The notes under the pieces were generated by a model. The model was not told the origin of the DNA and searched no databases. It saw only the letters and a program-made list of their open reading frames with translations. DNA of 64,000 nucleotides from assembly GCF_022647665.1 (NCBI RefSeq), contig NZ_CP071872.1, forward strand, positions 6,882,001 to 6,946,000. Reading direction: 5' to 3'. Shown one piece after another: positions 52,476-59,982 of the stretch. The DNA comes from Streptomyces formicae (GTDB lineage Bacteria > Actinomycetota > Actinomycetes > Streptomycetales > Streptomycetaceae). Position 1 is the stretch's first letter. Each line of letters begins with the position of its first letter. The translations under genes were made by a program, and so were the position numbers.

Positions 52476-53623
52476 AGCGTCAGCTCCGGAACGTCGAATC
52501 GGCGCCCCTCTGCCGACGACTTCAGTCCGAGTTCGGCGAGCTGCACCCCGCGCGCACCCGCGAGCAGGTCCCAGTGGTACGGCTCCCCGAGGGCGATGTG
52601 GCGCAGGAAGAGCTCCCACTGCGCCTTGAAGCCGTTGTCGAACTCCCTGTTGTCCGGCACCTCCTGCCACTGGTCGCGGAAGGACTCGGTGGCGGGCAGG
52701 TCCGGGTTCCACACGGGCTTCGGCGTGGCGCTGCGGTGCTGTACGCGGCAACGGCGCAGCCCGGCGACGGCCGAGCCGTGCGTACCGTCGACCTGGAACT
52801 CGACCAGTTCGTCGCGGTTCACACGGACCGCCCAGGAGGAGTTGATCTGGGCGACGGCGCCGCCCTCCAGCTGGAAGACGGCGTACGCGGCGTCGTCCGC
52901 GGTGGCCGCGTACGGCTTGCCGCGCTCGTCCCAGCGCTGCGGGATGTGGGTGACCACGTGCGATTGAACGCTCGTCACCCGGCCGAACAGCTCGTGGAGC
53001 ACGTACTCCCAGTGCGGGAACATGTCGACGACGATGCCGCCGCCGTCCTCGGAGCGGTAGTTCCAGGAGGGCCGCTGGGCCTCCTGCCAGTCGCCTTCGA
53101 AGACCCAGTAGCCGAACTCTCCCCGTACGGAGAGGATCTCCCCGAAGAAGCCGCCTTCGATGAGGCGCTTCAGCTTCAGCAGCCCGGGCAGGAAGATCTT
53201 GTCCTGGACGACGCCGTGCCTGACGCCGGCGACCTGGGCGAGCCGGGCGAGTTCGAGGGCGCCGTCGAGGTCGGTCGCGGTGGGCTTCTCCGTGTAGATG
53301 TGCTTGCCTGCGGCGATCGCCTTCTTGATCGCTTCGACGCGGGCCGATGTGACCTGGGCGTCGAAGTAGATGTCGACCGTGTCGTCGGCGAGCACGGCGT
53401 CGAGGTCCGTGGACCACTCCGTCAGGCCGTGCCGCTCGGCGAGTTCACGCAAGGCGTGCTCGCGGCGGCCGACGAGGACCAGCTCCGGCCAGAGGACCTC
53501 GCCGTCGCCGAGGTCGAGACCGCCCTGCTCGCGGATCGCGAGGATGGAGCGCACCAGGTGCTGCCGGTACCCCATCCGTCCGGTGACGCCGTTCATGGCG
53601 ATCCGCACTGTCCTGCGTGTCAC
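52472..53623 (-). CDS. Gfo/Idh/MocA family oxidoreductase, 383 aa
   Basis: N-terminal Rossmann fold (VRIAMNGVTGRMGYRQHLVRS) with the family motif HIYTEKPTATDLDGAL (Lys of EKP active) and a C-terminal alpha/beta domain with FGYWVFEGDWQEAQRPSWNYRSEDGGGIVVDMFPHWEYVLHELFG, which supplies the catalytic His. NAD(P)-dependent oxidation of a sugar or cyclitol at one hydroxyl is the likely reaction. It is the first gene of the operon: GTG 53623 has GGAGGAAG, and the following DUF993 gene overlaps by 4 bases. A LacI-type operator lies about 110 bases upstream. Confidence 0.9.
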   Translation of the reverse strand: MTRRTVRIAMNGVTGRMGYRQHLVRSILAIREQGGLDLGDGEVLWPELVLVGRREHALRELAERHGLTEWSTDLDAVLADDTVDIYFDAQVTSARVEAIKKAIAAGKHIYTEKPTATDLDGALELARLAQVAGVRHGVVQDKIFLPGLLKLKRLIEGGFFGEILSVRGEFGYWVFEGDWQEAQRPSWNYRSEDGGGIVVDMFPHWEYVLHELFGRVTSVQSHVVTHIPQRWDERGKPYAATADDAAYAVFQLEGGAVAQINSSWAVRVNRDELVEFQVDGTHGSAVAGLRRCRVQHRSATPKPVWNPDLPATESFRDQWQEVPDNREFDNGFKAQWELFLRHIALGEPYHWDLLAGARGVQLAELGLKSSAEGRRFDVPELTL

Positions 53624-53732
53624 GAAACTTCCTCCATGTCCCCAGTTCCCCTGTCCCCCGCGATTCCCCGCGCCCTCGCGTCGTCACGTTCTCGCACCTC
53701 ACGTCGTCGGTCGGCTGCGAAACGGTGACAGC

Positions 53733-53740
53733 AAGCGCTT
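53733..53740. promoter_or_regulatory. LacI-family operator core AAGCGCTT
   Basis: A perfect 8-bp palindrome AAGCGCTT, within GCAAGCGCTTTC, lies midway between the oxidoreductase operon and the LacI regulator gene. It matches the usual LacI/GalR half-site arrangement with a central CG and probably controls both transcripts. Confidence 0.6.
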
Positions 53741-53813
53741 TCTATGCGCTATGACGCTAGCCTGCGCACAGTGGCCCTGCAAGAGCTCGGCCCGATCTCC
53801 CCGGAGGAAAGCG

Positions 53814-54872
53814 ATGACAGTCACGCTGGCGGATGTGGCGGCCCGCGCCCGGGTGTCTCCGGCGACCGTCTCCCGGGTGCTCAACGGCAACTACCCGGTC
53901 GCCGCGACGACTCGGGAGCGCGTGCTGCGCGCCGTCGACGAGCTCGACTACGTACTCAACGGCCCGGCCAGTTCGCTCGCCGCCGCCACCTCCGACCTGG
54001 TCGGCATCCTCGTCAACGACATCGCCGACCCGTTCTTCGGGATCATGGCCGGGGCGGCGCAGACCGCCATCGGGGAGGGGGCCTTCGGGCGGGCCGGCGG
54101 CGAGAAGCTGGCGGTCGTCTGCAACACGGGCGGCTCGCCGGAGCGCGAACTGACCTACCTCACCCTCCTCCAGCGGCAGCGTGCCGCGGCGGTCGTCCTG
54201 ACCGGAGGGGCCCTGGAGAACCCGGACCACATCGCCGCGATGTCGGCCAAGCTGGCGAGGCTCGCGAGTGCGGGGACGACGGTGGTGCTGTGCGGCCGGC
54301 CGCCTGTGCCGGGCGAGTCCGTCACGGCCACGCTGACCTTCGACAACCGGGGCGGGGGACGGCGGCTCACCGAGCACCTGCTCGCTCTGGGGCACCGCAG
54401 GATCGGGTACGTCGCAGGCCCGGCCGAGCGCACGACGACGCGCCATCGCCTCGAAGGCCACCGTGCGGCACTGGCCGCGGCGGGGGTCGACGAGGACCAG
54501 GAACGGCTCACGGTGCACGGTTCGTACGACCGCCGCTCGGGCTACGACGCGACGCGCGAACTGCTGCGCCGCGACCCGGGACTGACCGCGATCGCCGCGG
54601 CCAACGACACGGTGGCGCTGGGCGCCTGCGCGGCACTGCGCGATCAGGGCCTGCGCATTCCGGAGGACGTCTCGGTGGCCGGCTTCGACGATCTGCCGTT
54701 CTCGGTGGACGCGGTTCCCGCGCTCACGACGGTACGGCTGCCGCTGCACGAGGCGGGGATGCGGGCGGGGCGGCTCGCGATGGGCAAGGAGGCGCCGCCG
54801 CCGGGCGGTATCGCGACGATCGGCGCGGAGCTGATGGCGCGGGCGTCGACGGCACCGCCGAAGCGGGGGTGA
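53814..54872 (+). CDS. LacI-family transcriptional regulator, 352 aa
   Basis: N-terminal helix-turn-helix TLADVAARARVSPATVSRVLNG followed by the hinge (YVLNGPASSLAAATS) and a sugar-binding domain (LVGILVNDIADPFFGIMAG, GHRRIGYVAGP, VSVAGFDDLPFSVDAVPALTTVRLP). ATG 53814 has GGAGGAA 6 bases upstream. It is divergent from the Gfo/Idh/MocA-DUF993-TIM operon and the AAGCGCTT operator lies between them, so it is very probably the local repressor responding to the pathway sugar. The gene ends in a hairpin terminator. Confidence 0.93.
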   Translation: MTVTLADVAARARVSPATVSRVLNGNYPVAATTRERVLRAVDELDYVLNGPASSLAAATSDLVGILVNDIADPFFGIMAGAAQTAIGEGAFGRAGGEKLAVVCNTGGSPERELTYLTLLQRQRAAAVVLTGGALENPDHIAAMSAKLARLASAGTTVVLCGRPPVPGESVTATLTFDNRGGGRRLTEHLLALGHRRIGYVAGPAERTTTRHRLEGHRAALAAAGVDEDQERLTVHGSYDRRSGYDATRELLRRDPGLTAIAAANDTVALGACAALRDQGLRIPEDVSVAGFDDLPFSVDAVPALTTVRLPLHEAGMRAGRLAMGKEAPPPGGIATIGAELMARASTAPPKRG

Positions 54873-54903
54873 GCCCGGGCCGGGCCGCCCGGGCCGGGCT
54901 CAC
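54869..54903 (+). terminator. hairpin terminator overlapping the LacI gene stop
   Basis: GTGAGCCCGG (54869-54878) pairs perfectly with CCGGGCTCAC (54894-54903); the TGA stop is inside the left arm. No T-run. Confidence 0.6.
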
Positions 54904-55068
54904 GGTCCGCGGCGAGGCCAGGCCAGGCCGATGGTGCCGTCGGCGGGGCCCCGCCCTCGATCCAGCCCTCGACCCCCGGCCTCGGCCCGATGGCCGTCGG
55001 TGCCTGATCAGGGGCGTGGGCGAAAGTTATCCACAGGTCTTGCCGGGGGTCGGCGACCGAACCTAGCC

Positions 55069-55081
55069 TTGACTCAGTCAA
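55069..55081. promoter_or_regulatory. candidate MarR operator TTGACT-C-AGTCAA
   Basis: Perfect 6+6 palindrome with one central base, ending 20 bases before the ATG of the MarR-GNAT gene. TTGACT also resembles a -35 box. Position and symmetry suggest autoregulation by the MarR domain. Confidence 0.55.
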
Positions 55082-55101
55082 AGGAAAGGTCGGGGTGGAT
55101 C

Positions 55102-56046
55102 ATGGCCGTTCACGAGATCCGCGCTTTCAACCGCTTTTATACGAACCTCATCGGCGCGCTCGACTACAGCAAGCATCTGTACACGCCGTACACGCTGACG
55201 GAGTCCCGCGTGCTGTACGAGCTGGCGCATGCCCCGCGCACGGATGCGGCCGATCTCCGGATGGAGCTCTCGCTGGACGCGGGGTACCTGAGCCGGCTGC
55301 TGGGCAAGTTCGAGCGCGACGGGCTGGTCGAGCGGGCGCCGTCGGAGGCGGACTCGCGGCGGCAGCGCATCACGCTCACGCAGCGTGGGCGCGAGGCCAC
55401 CACGCTGCTGGACGAGCGGTCGCGGGAAGCCGTCGGCAAGTTGCTGTCGGCCGTGCCTGCGGACGACCGCCCCCGTCTGGCGGAGGCGATGCGCACGGTG
55501 CGGGACATACTGGGCGAGGCCCGCCCCGACCAGGACAGGCATCATGAGGGGCCCGTGCTGCGGGAGCCCGCCCCCGGCGACCTGGGCTGGATGGTCCAGC
55601 GCCACGGCGCGCTCTACGCCGCGGAGTACGGGTGGAACACCGACTTCGAGGGCCTTGTCGCCCGTATCGTCGCCGACTTCGCCCAGGACCACGATCCGTA
55701 TCTGGAGCGGGTGTGGATAGCCGAGCTGGACAGCCGCCCGGTCGGCTCGGTGATGTGCGTACGGGACGAGGCGCCGGCCACCGCCCGGCTGCGGCTGCTG
55801 CTGGTCGAGCCCGATGCGCGCGGGCACGGTCTCGGCGACCGGCTGGTGCGCACGGTCGTGGACTTCGCCCGCGAGGTCGGCTACCGGGACCTGGTGCTGT
55901 GGACCAATGACGTGCTCACCGCCGCCCGTAGGCTCTACCAGCGCGCCGGGTTCACCCTCGTCGCGGAGAAGCCCCACCGCTCGTACGGTGTCGACCTGGT
56001 CGGCCAGGACTGGCGGCTCCCACTCCAGGAAGGTCCGGCTCGATGA
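55102..56046 (+). CDS. MarR regulator fused to GNAT N-acetyltransferase, 314 aa
   Basis: Residues about 1-140 form a winged-helix MarR domain (FNRFYTNLIGALDY, LTESRVLYELAH, LSLDAGYLSRLLGKFERDGLVERAPSEADSRRQRITLT). Residues about 155-310 form an acetyltransferase (WIAELDSRPVGSVMCVRDE, LRLLLVEPDARGHGLGDRLVRTVVDFA with the acetyl-CoA loop RGHGLG, VLWTNDVLTAARRLYQRAGF). Two-domain proteins of this type are known in actinobacteria. The ATG at 55102 follows a palindromic operator. The stop overlaps the next gene, so the regulator-enzyme and the TIM-barrel protein are co-made. Confidence 0.9.
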   Translation: MAVHEIRAFNRFYTNLIGALDYSKHLYTPYTLTESRVLYELAHAPRTDAADLRMELSLDAGYLSRLLGKFERDGLVERAPSEADSRRQRITLTQRGREATTLLDERSREAVGKLLSAVPADDRPRLAEAMRTVRDILGEARPDQDRHHEGPVLREPAPGDLGWMVQRHGALYAAEYGWNTDFEGLVARIVADFAQDHDPYLERVWIAELDSRPVGSVMCVRDEAPATARLRLLLVEPDARGHGLGDRLVRTVVDFAREVGYRDLVLWTNDVLTAARRLYQRAGFTLVAEKPHRSYGVDLVGQDWRLPLQEGPAR

Positions 56047-56831
56047 AGCTCGCGTTCTCAACGCTCGGGGTGCCCAGGCTGCCCGTACCGGAAGTGGCCG
56101 CCCTCGCCGCATCGGCCGGCTATCGGGGAGTGGAGCTGCGGGCGCACCCCGAGGAGCCGGTCCATCCCGGAATCGGTCCGCGCGAACGGGCGGCGGTGAA
56201 GGCGGAGTTCGCCCGCGCGGGCGTGGAAATCCTCACGGTCGCGGGGTATGCGCGGGTGGCGGCAGCGGGCGCCGACGAGGCCGTCCGTGAGGAGCTCGGC
56301 GAACTGCTCACGCTGGCACATGACTTGGGCGCCTCTTACGTACGGGTATTCCCCGGGGGCGGCGACCAGGATCCGGCGGCGGCCGACGCCACGGCCGCCC
56401 GCCGGCTGGCCTCGGCCGCGGAGACAGCGGCTGAGCTGGGCGTGCGGATCCTGCTGGAGACCCATGACTCGCACCGCACGGGCGCGGCGGTGTCCCGGAT
56501 CCTGGGTACGGTCGGCCATCGCCATGCGGGCGCGCTGTGGGACGTGATGCACCCCTGGCTGGACGGCGAGCCACCGGCCGCCACACACGCCGCGCTCGCC
56601 CCGTTCCTCGGCTATGTCCAGGTCAAGGACGTCACGTCGCCGCAGGACCTCACGCCCCTTCCCCTCGGTGCCGGCGCCCTGCCCCTCGCCGAGTGCCTGG
56701 CGCTCACGGACGACGAAGGCTGGGTGTGCTGGGAGTACGAGAAGCACTGGTATCCGGAAGCGGCGGAGCTGCCGGGGCTGCTGGCAGCGGGGAGGGAGCA
56801 CCTGGAGTCGCTGGCCGCGCCAGTGAGGTGA
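56043..56831 (+). CDS. sugar phosphate isomerase/epimerase-type TIM barrel, 262 aa
   Basis: Short AP-endonuclease-2-type barrel: MKLAFSTLGVPRLPVPEVAA, GYRGVELRAHPEEPVH (Glu ligand), YVRVFPGGGDQDP, ILLETHDSHRTGAAV (Glu/His), ALWDVMHPWLDGEPP (Asp/His), VQVKDVTSPQD (Lys, Asp) and CWEYEKHWYPEAAELPG (Glu/His). All metal ligands of the fold appear conserved, so the protein is probably catalytic. ATG 56043 overlaps the MarR-GNAT stop. Its last 128 bases overlap the EamA gene on the opposite strand. Confidence 0.9.
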   Translation: MKLAFSTLGVPRLPVPEVAALAASAGYRGVELRAHPEEPVHPGIGPRERAAVKAEFARAGVEILTVAGYARVAAAGADEAVREELGELLTLAHDLGASYVRVFPGGGDQDPAAADATAARRLASAAETAAELGVRILLETHDSHRTGAAVSRILGTVGHRHAGALWDVMHPWLDGEPPAATHAALAPFLGYVQVKDVTSPQDLTPLPLGAGALPLAECLALTDDEGWVCWEYEKHWYPEAAELPGLLAAGREHLESLAAPVR

Positions 56832-57663
56832 GGGCGACCCCGCCGACGAGCAGGGCCGCCGCGCACCAGCGCAGCGGGCTGACGGGCTCGCCCAGGATGA
56901 GGGCCGCGGAGGACATGCCGAAGACGGGGACGAGGAGGGAGAAGGGCGCCACGGAGGATGCCGGGTGGTTGCGCAGGAGCCAGCCCCAGGCGCCGAAGCC
57001 GAAGACCGTGGTGACCCACGCGACGTAGACGATGACGCCTGCGCCCGTCCAGTCGAGGCCGCGCAGTGCGGCGAGGTCCCGCTCCGGGCCTTCGAGCAGA
57101 AGGGAGAGGACGACCAGAGGGAGTACGGGAACGGTCGAGACCCAGACCATGAAGTTGAGCGCGTCGGGCGGGGATGCCTTGCGGGTCAGGACGTTGGAGA
57201 CGCCCCAGCAGGCGGCCGCGGCGATCACCAGCGCGAAGCCGATCATCGGGCCCGAGCCGCCCTCGTCGATGGCGGCGACGCCGATTCCGGCCAGGGCGAT
57301 GAGCATGCCGAGCAGCCGCACGCGGCCGGGCCGCTCGCCCAGGGCCAGGAAGGCGAAGAGCGCGGTGAACACCGCCTGGATCTGCAGGATCAGTGAGGAC
57401 AGCCCGGCCGGGGCGCCTTCGTTCATCCCGGTGAAGAGCAGGCTGAACTTGGCGACGCCCAGGACCAGTCCGACGCCGATGATCCACTTCCAGGCCACTT
57501 TGGGGCGGCCGACGAAGAACACGGCCGGAAGCGCGGCGACCAGGAAGCGCAGTGCCGAGAAGAGGAGAGGGGGAAAGTGATCGAGCCCGATCTCGATGAC
57601 GACGAAGTTCACGCCCCACACAGCGGCGACGAGGGCGGCGAGAGCGATGTGAGCGGGGCGCAT
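56704..57663 (-). CDS. EamA/DMT-family transporter, 319 aa
   Basis: Ten-helix drug/metabolite transporter with two EamA repeats: MRPAHIALAALVAAVWGVNFVVIEIGL, LLFSALRFLVAALPAVFF, GLSSLILQIQAVFTALFAFLALGERPG in the first half, and GPMIGFALVIAAAACWGVSNVL, YVAWVTTVFGFGAWGWLL, SVAPFSLLVPVFGMSSAALILGE in the second. The C-terminal 40 residues after VGGVALTSLARP are Pro/Ser-rich and antisense to the neighbouring TIM-barrel gene, so the true functional end is probably near residue 285. Substrate (export of an amino acid or metabolite) unknown. Confidence 0.88.
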   Translation of the reverse strand: MRPAHIALAALVAAVWGVNFVVIEIGLDHFPPLLFSALRFLVAALPAVFFVGRPKVAWKWIIGVGLVLGVAKFSLLFTGMNEGAPAGLSSLILQIQAVFTALFAFLALGERPGRVRLLGMLIALAGIGVAAIDEGGSGPMIGFALVIAAAACWGVSNVLTRKASPPDALNFMVWVSTVPVLPLVVLSLLLEGPERDLAALRGLDWTGAGVIVYVAWVTTVFGFGAWGWLLRNHPASSVAPFSLLVPVFGMSSAALILGEPVSPLRWCAAALLVGGVALTSLARPATPGAPSPLPAAPAAPPLPDTSASRTPSTPSLRRP

Positions 57664-57986
57664 GACCACAGGTTCGCGGGTGCCCCCTCGTAGCACCAGT
57701 GCGGATTTCTACACGGTGGCCGGAAGCAACGCTTAAGCGGCGCGGCAGCAGCACGCACGGCCACCGGCGCCCCCTCCCTGCGGAGGTGGCGCACACCGGG
57801 CGCGCCCCCTTCCCCGGCACCTGGCCGCCTCGCGCTCCGGCCGCCTCGACCGCCTCGGCCGCCCGGAGTTGGTTCCTCCGGCACCGCGGGCACCGTCCCG
57901 CTTCTCGGCGACCACATCCCTTGACTGGCAGTTACTTTCCAGATATCCGTGACACCTTGGAAGTTTCTTTCACGGGAGGAGCACCA
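57664..57986 (+). other. divergent region with candidate GH3 promoter
   Basis: 323 bases between the EamA transporter and hexosaminidase genes. TTGACT (57921-57926), 17 bases, then TATCCG (57944-57949) make a plausible plus-strand promoter, about 40 bases before the GTG start. The rest contains Arg/Pro/Ala shadow frames but no gene. Confidence 0.45.
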
Positions 57987-59822
57987 GTGCAGGACCGGAC
58001 GACCCCCTCCAGACGTACTCTCCTCACCGCGACAGCCGCCGGAGCCGCGGCCGTCGCCCTTGCCGCAGGCCCGGCGAGCGCCCACAGCGGCGCCCGGGCC
58101 GAGGCCGCCACACGTGACCGCCTCAAGCGGCTCATCTCCCGGATGAGTCTGGAGGAGAAGGTCGGGCAGCTCTTCGTCATGCGGGTGTACGGCCACTCGG
58201 CCACCGCCCCCGACCAGGCCGATGTCGACGCCAACCTCACGGAGATCGGCGTCCGGACCGCCGCCGAGCTGATCGAGCGTTACCACGTCGGCGGAATCAT
58301 CTACTTCGTCTGGGCCCACAACACCCGCGACCCCCACCAGATCGCAGACCTCTCCAACGGCATCCAGCAGGCGGGTCTCGCCCAGCCCACGCCCATCCCC
58401 CTGCTGATCTCCACCGACCAGGAGCACGGCATCGTCGCCCGCGTCGGCAAGCCCGCGACCCTCGTGCCCGGCGCGATGGCGCTCGGCGCGGGCGGTTCGC
58501 GGTCGGACGCCCGTGAGGCGGCGCGGATCGCGGGGGCCGAGCTCGCCGCGATGGGCATCCTGCAGAACTACGCGCCGGTCGCCGATGTGAATGTGAACCC
58601 GGCCAACCCCGTCATCGGCGTACGGTCCTTCGGCTCCGATCCGCAGGCCGTGGCCGGGCTCGTCGCCGCCCAGGTGCGCGGGTACCAGAGCGCGGGCATC
58701 GCCGCGACGTCCAAGCACTTCCCTGGCCACGGCGACACCAAGGACGACAGCCACTACGCCCTCCCCACCATCCACCACACCCGCCAGCAGTGGGGCGAGT
58801 TGGACGCGCCGCCGTTCCAGGCCGCGATCGCCGCCGGCATCGACTCGATCATGACCGCGCACATCGTGGTCCCCGCGCTCGACCCCAGCGAGGACCCCGC
58901 GACCCTCTCCCGCCCCATCCTGACGGGCATCCTGCGCGAACAGCTCGGTTACGACGGCGTCGTGGTCACCGACTCCCTCGGTATGGCGGGCGTGCGGCAG
59001 AAGTACGGCGACGAGCGCGTCCCCGTGCTGGCGCTGAAGGCCGGCTGCGACCAGCTGCTCAACCCGCCCAGCCTGCCCATCGCCTGGAACGCCGTCCTCG
59101 ATGCCGTCAAGAGTGGCGAGCTGACCGAACAGCGCCTCGAGGAGTCCATCCTGCGCATCCTCCTGCTGAAGACGAAACTCGGCTTGTTCCGCGGCCCGTT
59201 CGTCACCCATGAGGGGGTGGACCGCATGGTCGGCACCCGGTCGCATCTGAAGGCGGCGGACCGGATCGCCGAGGAGACGACGACCCTGCTGGCCAACGAG
59301 GGCGGCCTGCTGCCGCTTTCCCGGCGCCGCCACGCCGACGTCCTGGTCGTCGGCGCCGACCCGGCCTCCCCCTCCGGGACGACCGGCCCGCCCACCACCA
59401 CACTCGCCGCAGCCTTCACCGAACTCGGCTATGCGGCGACAGCGCTGTCCACCGGCATCACCCCGACCGCCGCGAAGATCGACGAGGCGGTGGCGGCCGC
59501 GGCCGGTAAGGATGTCGTCGTCGTCGGCACGTACAACGTCTCGGCGACCAGTCCCCAGCGCACGCTCGTGTCCCGGCTCGCCGCGACGGGCGTGCCCGTG
59601 GTCACGGTCGCCATCCGCAATCCGTACGACATCGCACAGCTGACCGGCATGGGCGTCGCCGCCTCGCTCGCCGCGTACAGCTGGACGGATGTCGAACTGC
59701 GCGCGGCCGTAAGGGTGATCGCGGGCCGGGCCGAGCCGGCGGGGAGGCTGCCCGTGCCCGTGCAGCGTGCAGACGATCCGGCCCAGGTGCTGTACCCGGT
59801 GGGATACGGGCTGACGTATTAG
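57987..59822 (+). CDS. Tat-exported glycoside hydrolase family 3, NagZ-like beta-N-acetylhexosaminidase, 611 aa
   Basis: GTG 57987 has GGGAGGA upstream. Twin-arginine signal SRRTLLTATAAGAAAVALAAG (about 8-30) followed by GPASAH. The catalytic barrel has SRMSLEEKVGQLFVMRVYGH, ISTDQEHGIVARVGKPATLVPG, the bacterial NagZ signature KHFPGHGDTKDDSHYALPT (His as acid/base with Asp), and nucleophile Asp329 in VVTDSLGMAGV. A second alpha/beta domain fills residues about 440-611. The signature separates NagZ-like N-acetylglucosaminidases from other GH3 enzymes. It likely removes GlcNAc from chitooligosaccharides or muropeptides outside the cell. Confidence 0.92.
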   Translation: MQDRTTPSRRTLLTATAAGAAAVALAAGPASAHSGARAEAATRDRLKRLISRMSLEEKVGQLFVMRVYGHSATAPDQADVDANLTEIGVRTAAELIERYHVGGIIYFVWAHNTRDPHQIADLSNGIQQAGLAQPTPIPLLISTDQEHGIVARVGKPATLVPGAMALGAGGSRSDAREAARIAGAELAAMGILQNYAPVADVNVNPANPVIGVRSFGSDPQAVAGLVAAQVRGYQSAGIAATSKHFPGHGDTKDDSHYALPTIHHTRQQWGELDAPPFQAAIAAGIDSIMTAHIVVPALDPSEDPATLSRPILTGILREQLGYDGVVVTDSLGMAGVRQKYGDERVPVLALKAGCDQLLNPPSLPIAWNAVLDAVKSGELTEQRLEESILRILLLKTKLGLFRGPFVTHEGVDRMVGTRSHLKAADRIAEETTTLLANEGGLLPLSRRRHADVLVVGADPASPSGTTGPPTTTLAAAFTELGYAATALSTGITPTAAKIDEAVAAAAGKDVVVVGTYNVSATSPQRTLVSRLAATGVPVVTVAIRNPYDIAQLTGMGVAASLAAYSWTDVELRAAVRVIAGRAEPAGRLPVPVQRADDPAQVLYPVGYGLTY

Positions 59823-59884
59823 GGCGCAGCGCGGTGTATGCCGCGCTGTCGGCACGCCACCCCCAGGCGGTGGAAAGCCCAGGT

Positions 59885-59933
59885 GGGCTGCGCCCGTCGG
59901 TCGCGTGTGACACACGACCGCCGGGCGCAGCCC
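59885..59933. terminator. long hairpin terminator between hexosaminidase and S37 peptidase genes
   Basis: GGGCTGCGCCCG (59885-59896) pairs with CGGGCGCAGCCC (59922-59933); inner GGTCG pairs with CGACC. It sits between two convergent genes, where it can stop both transcripts. Confidence 0.8.
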
Positions 59934-59982
59934 GGGCGATCACCTCGCAGCCCGGGTGATCACAGGCACTGCCGCCCGGTGA

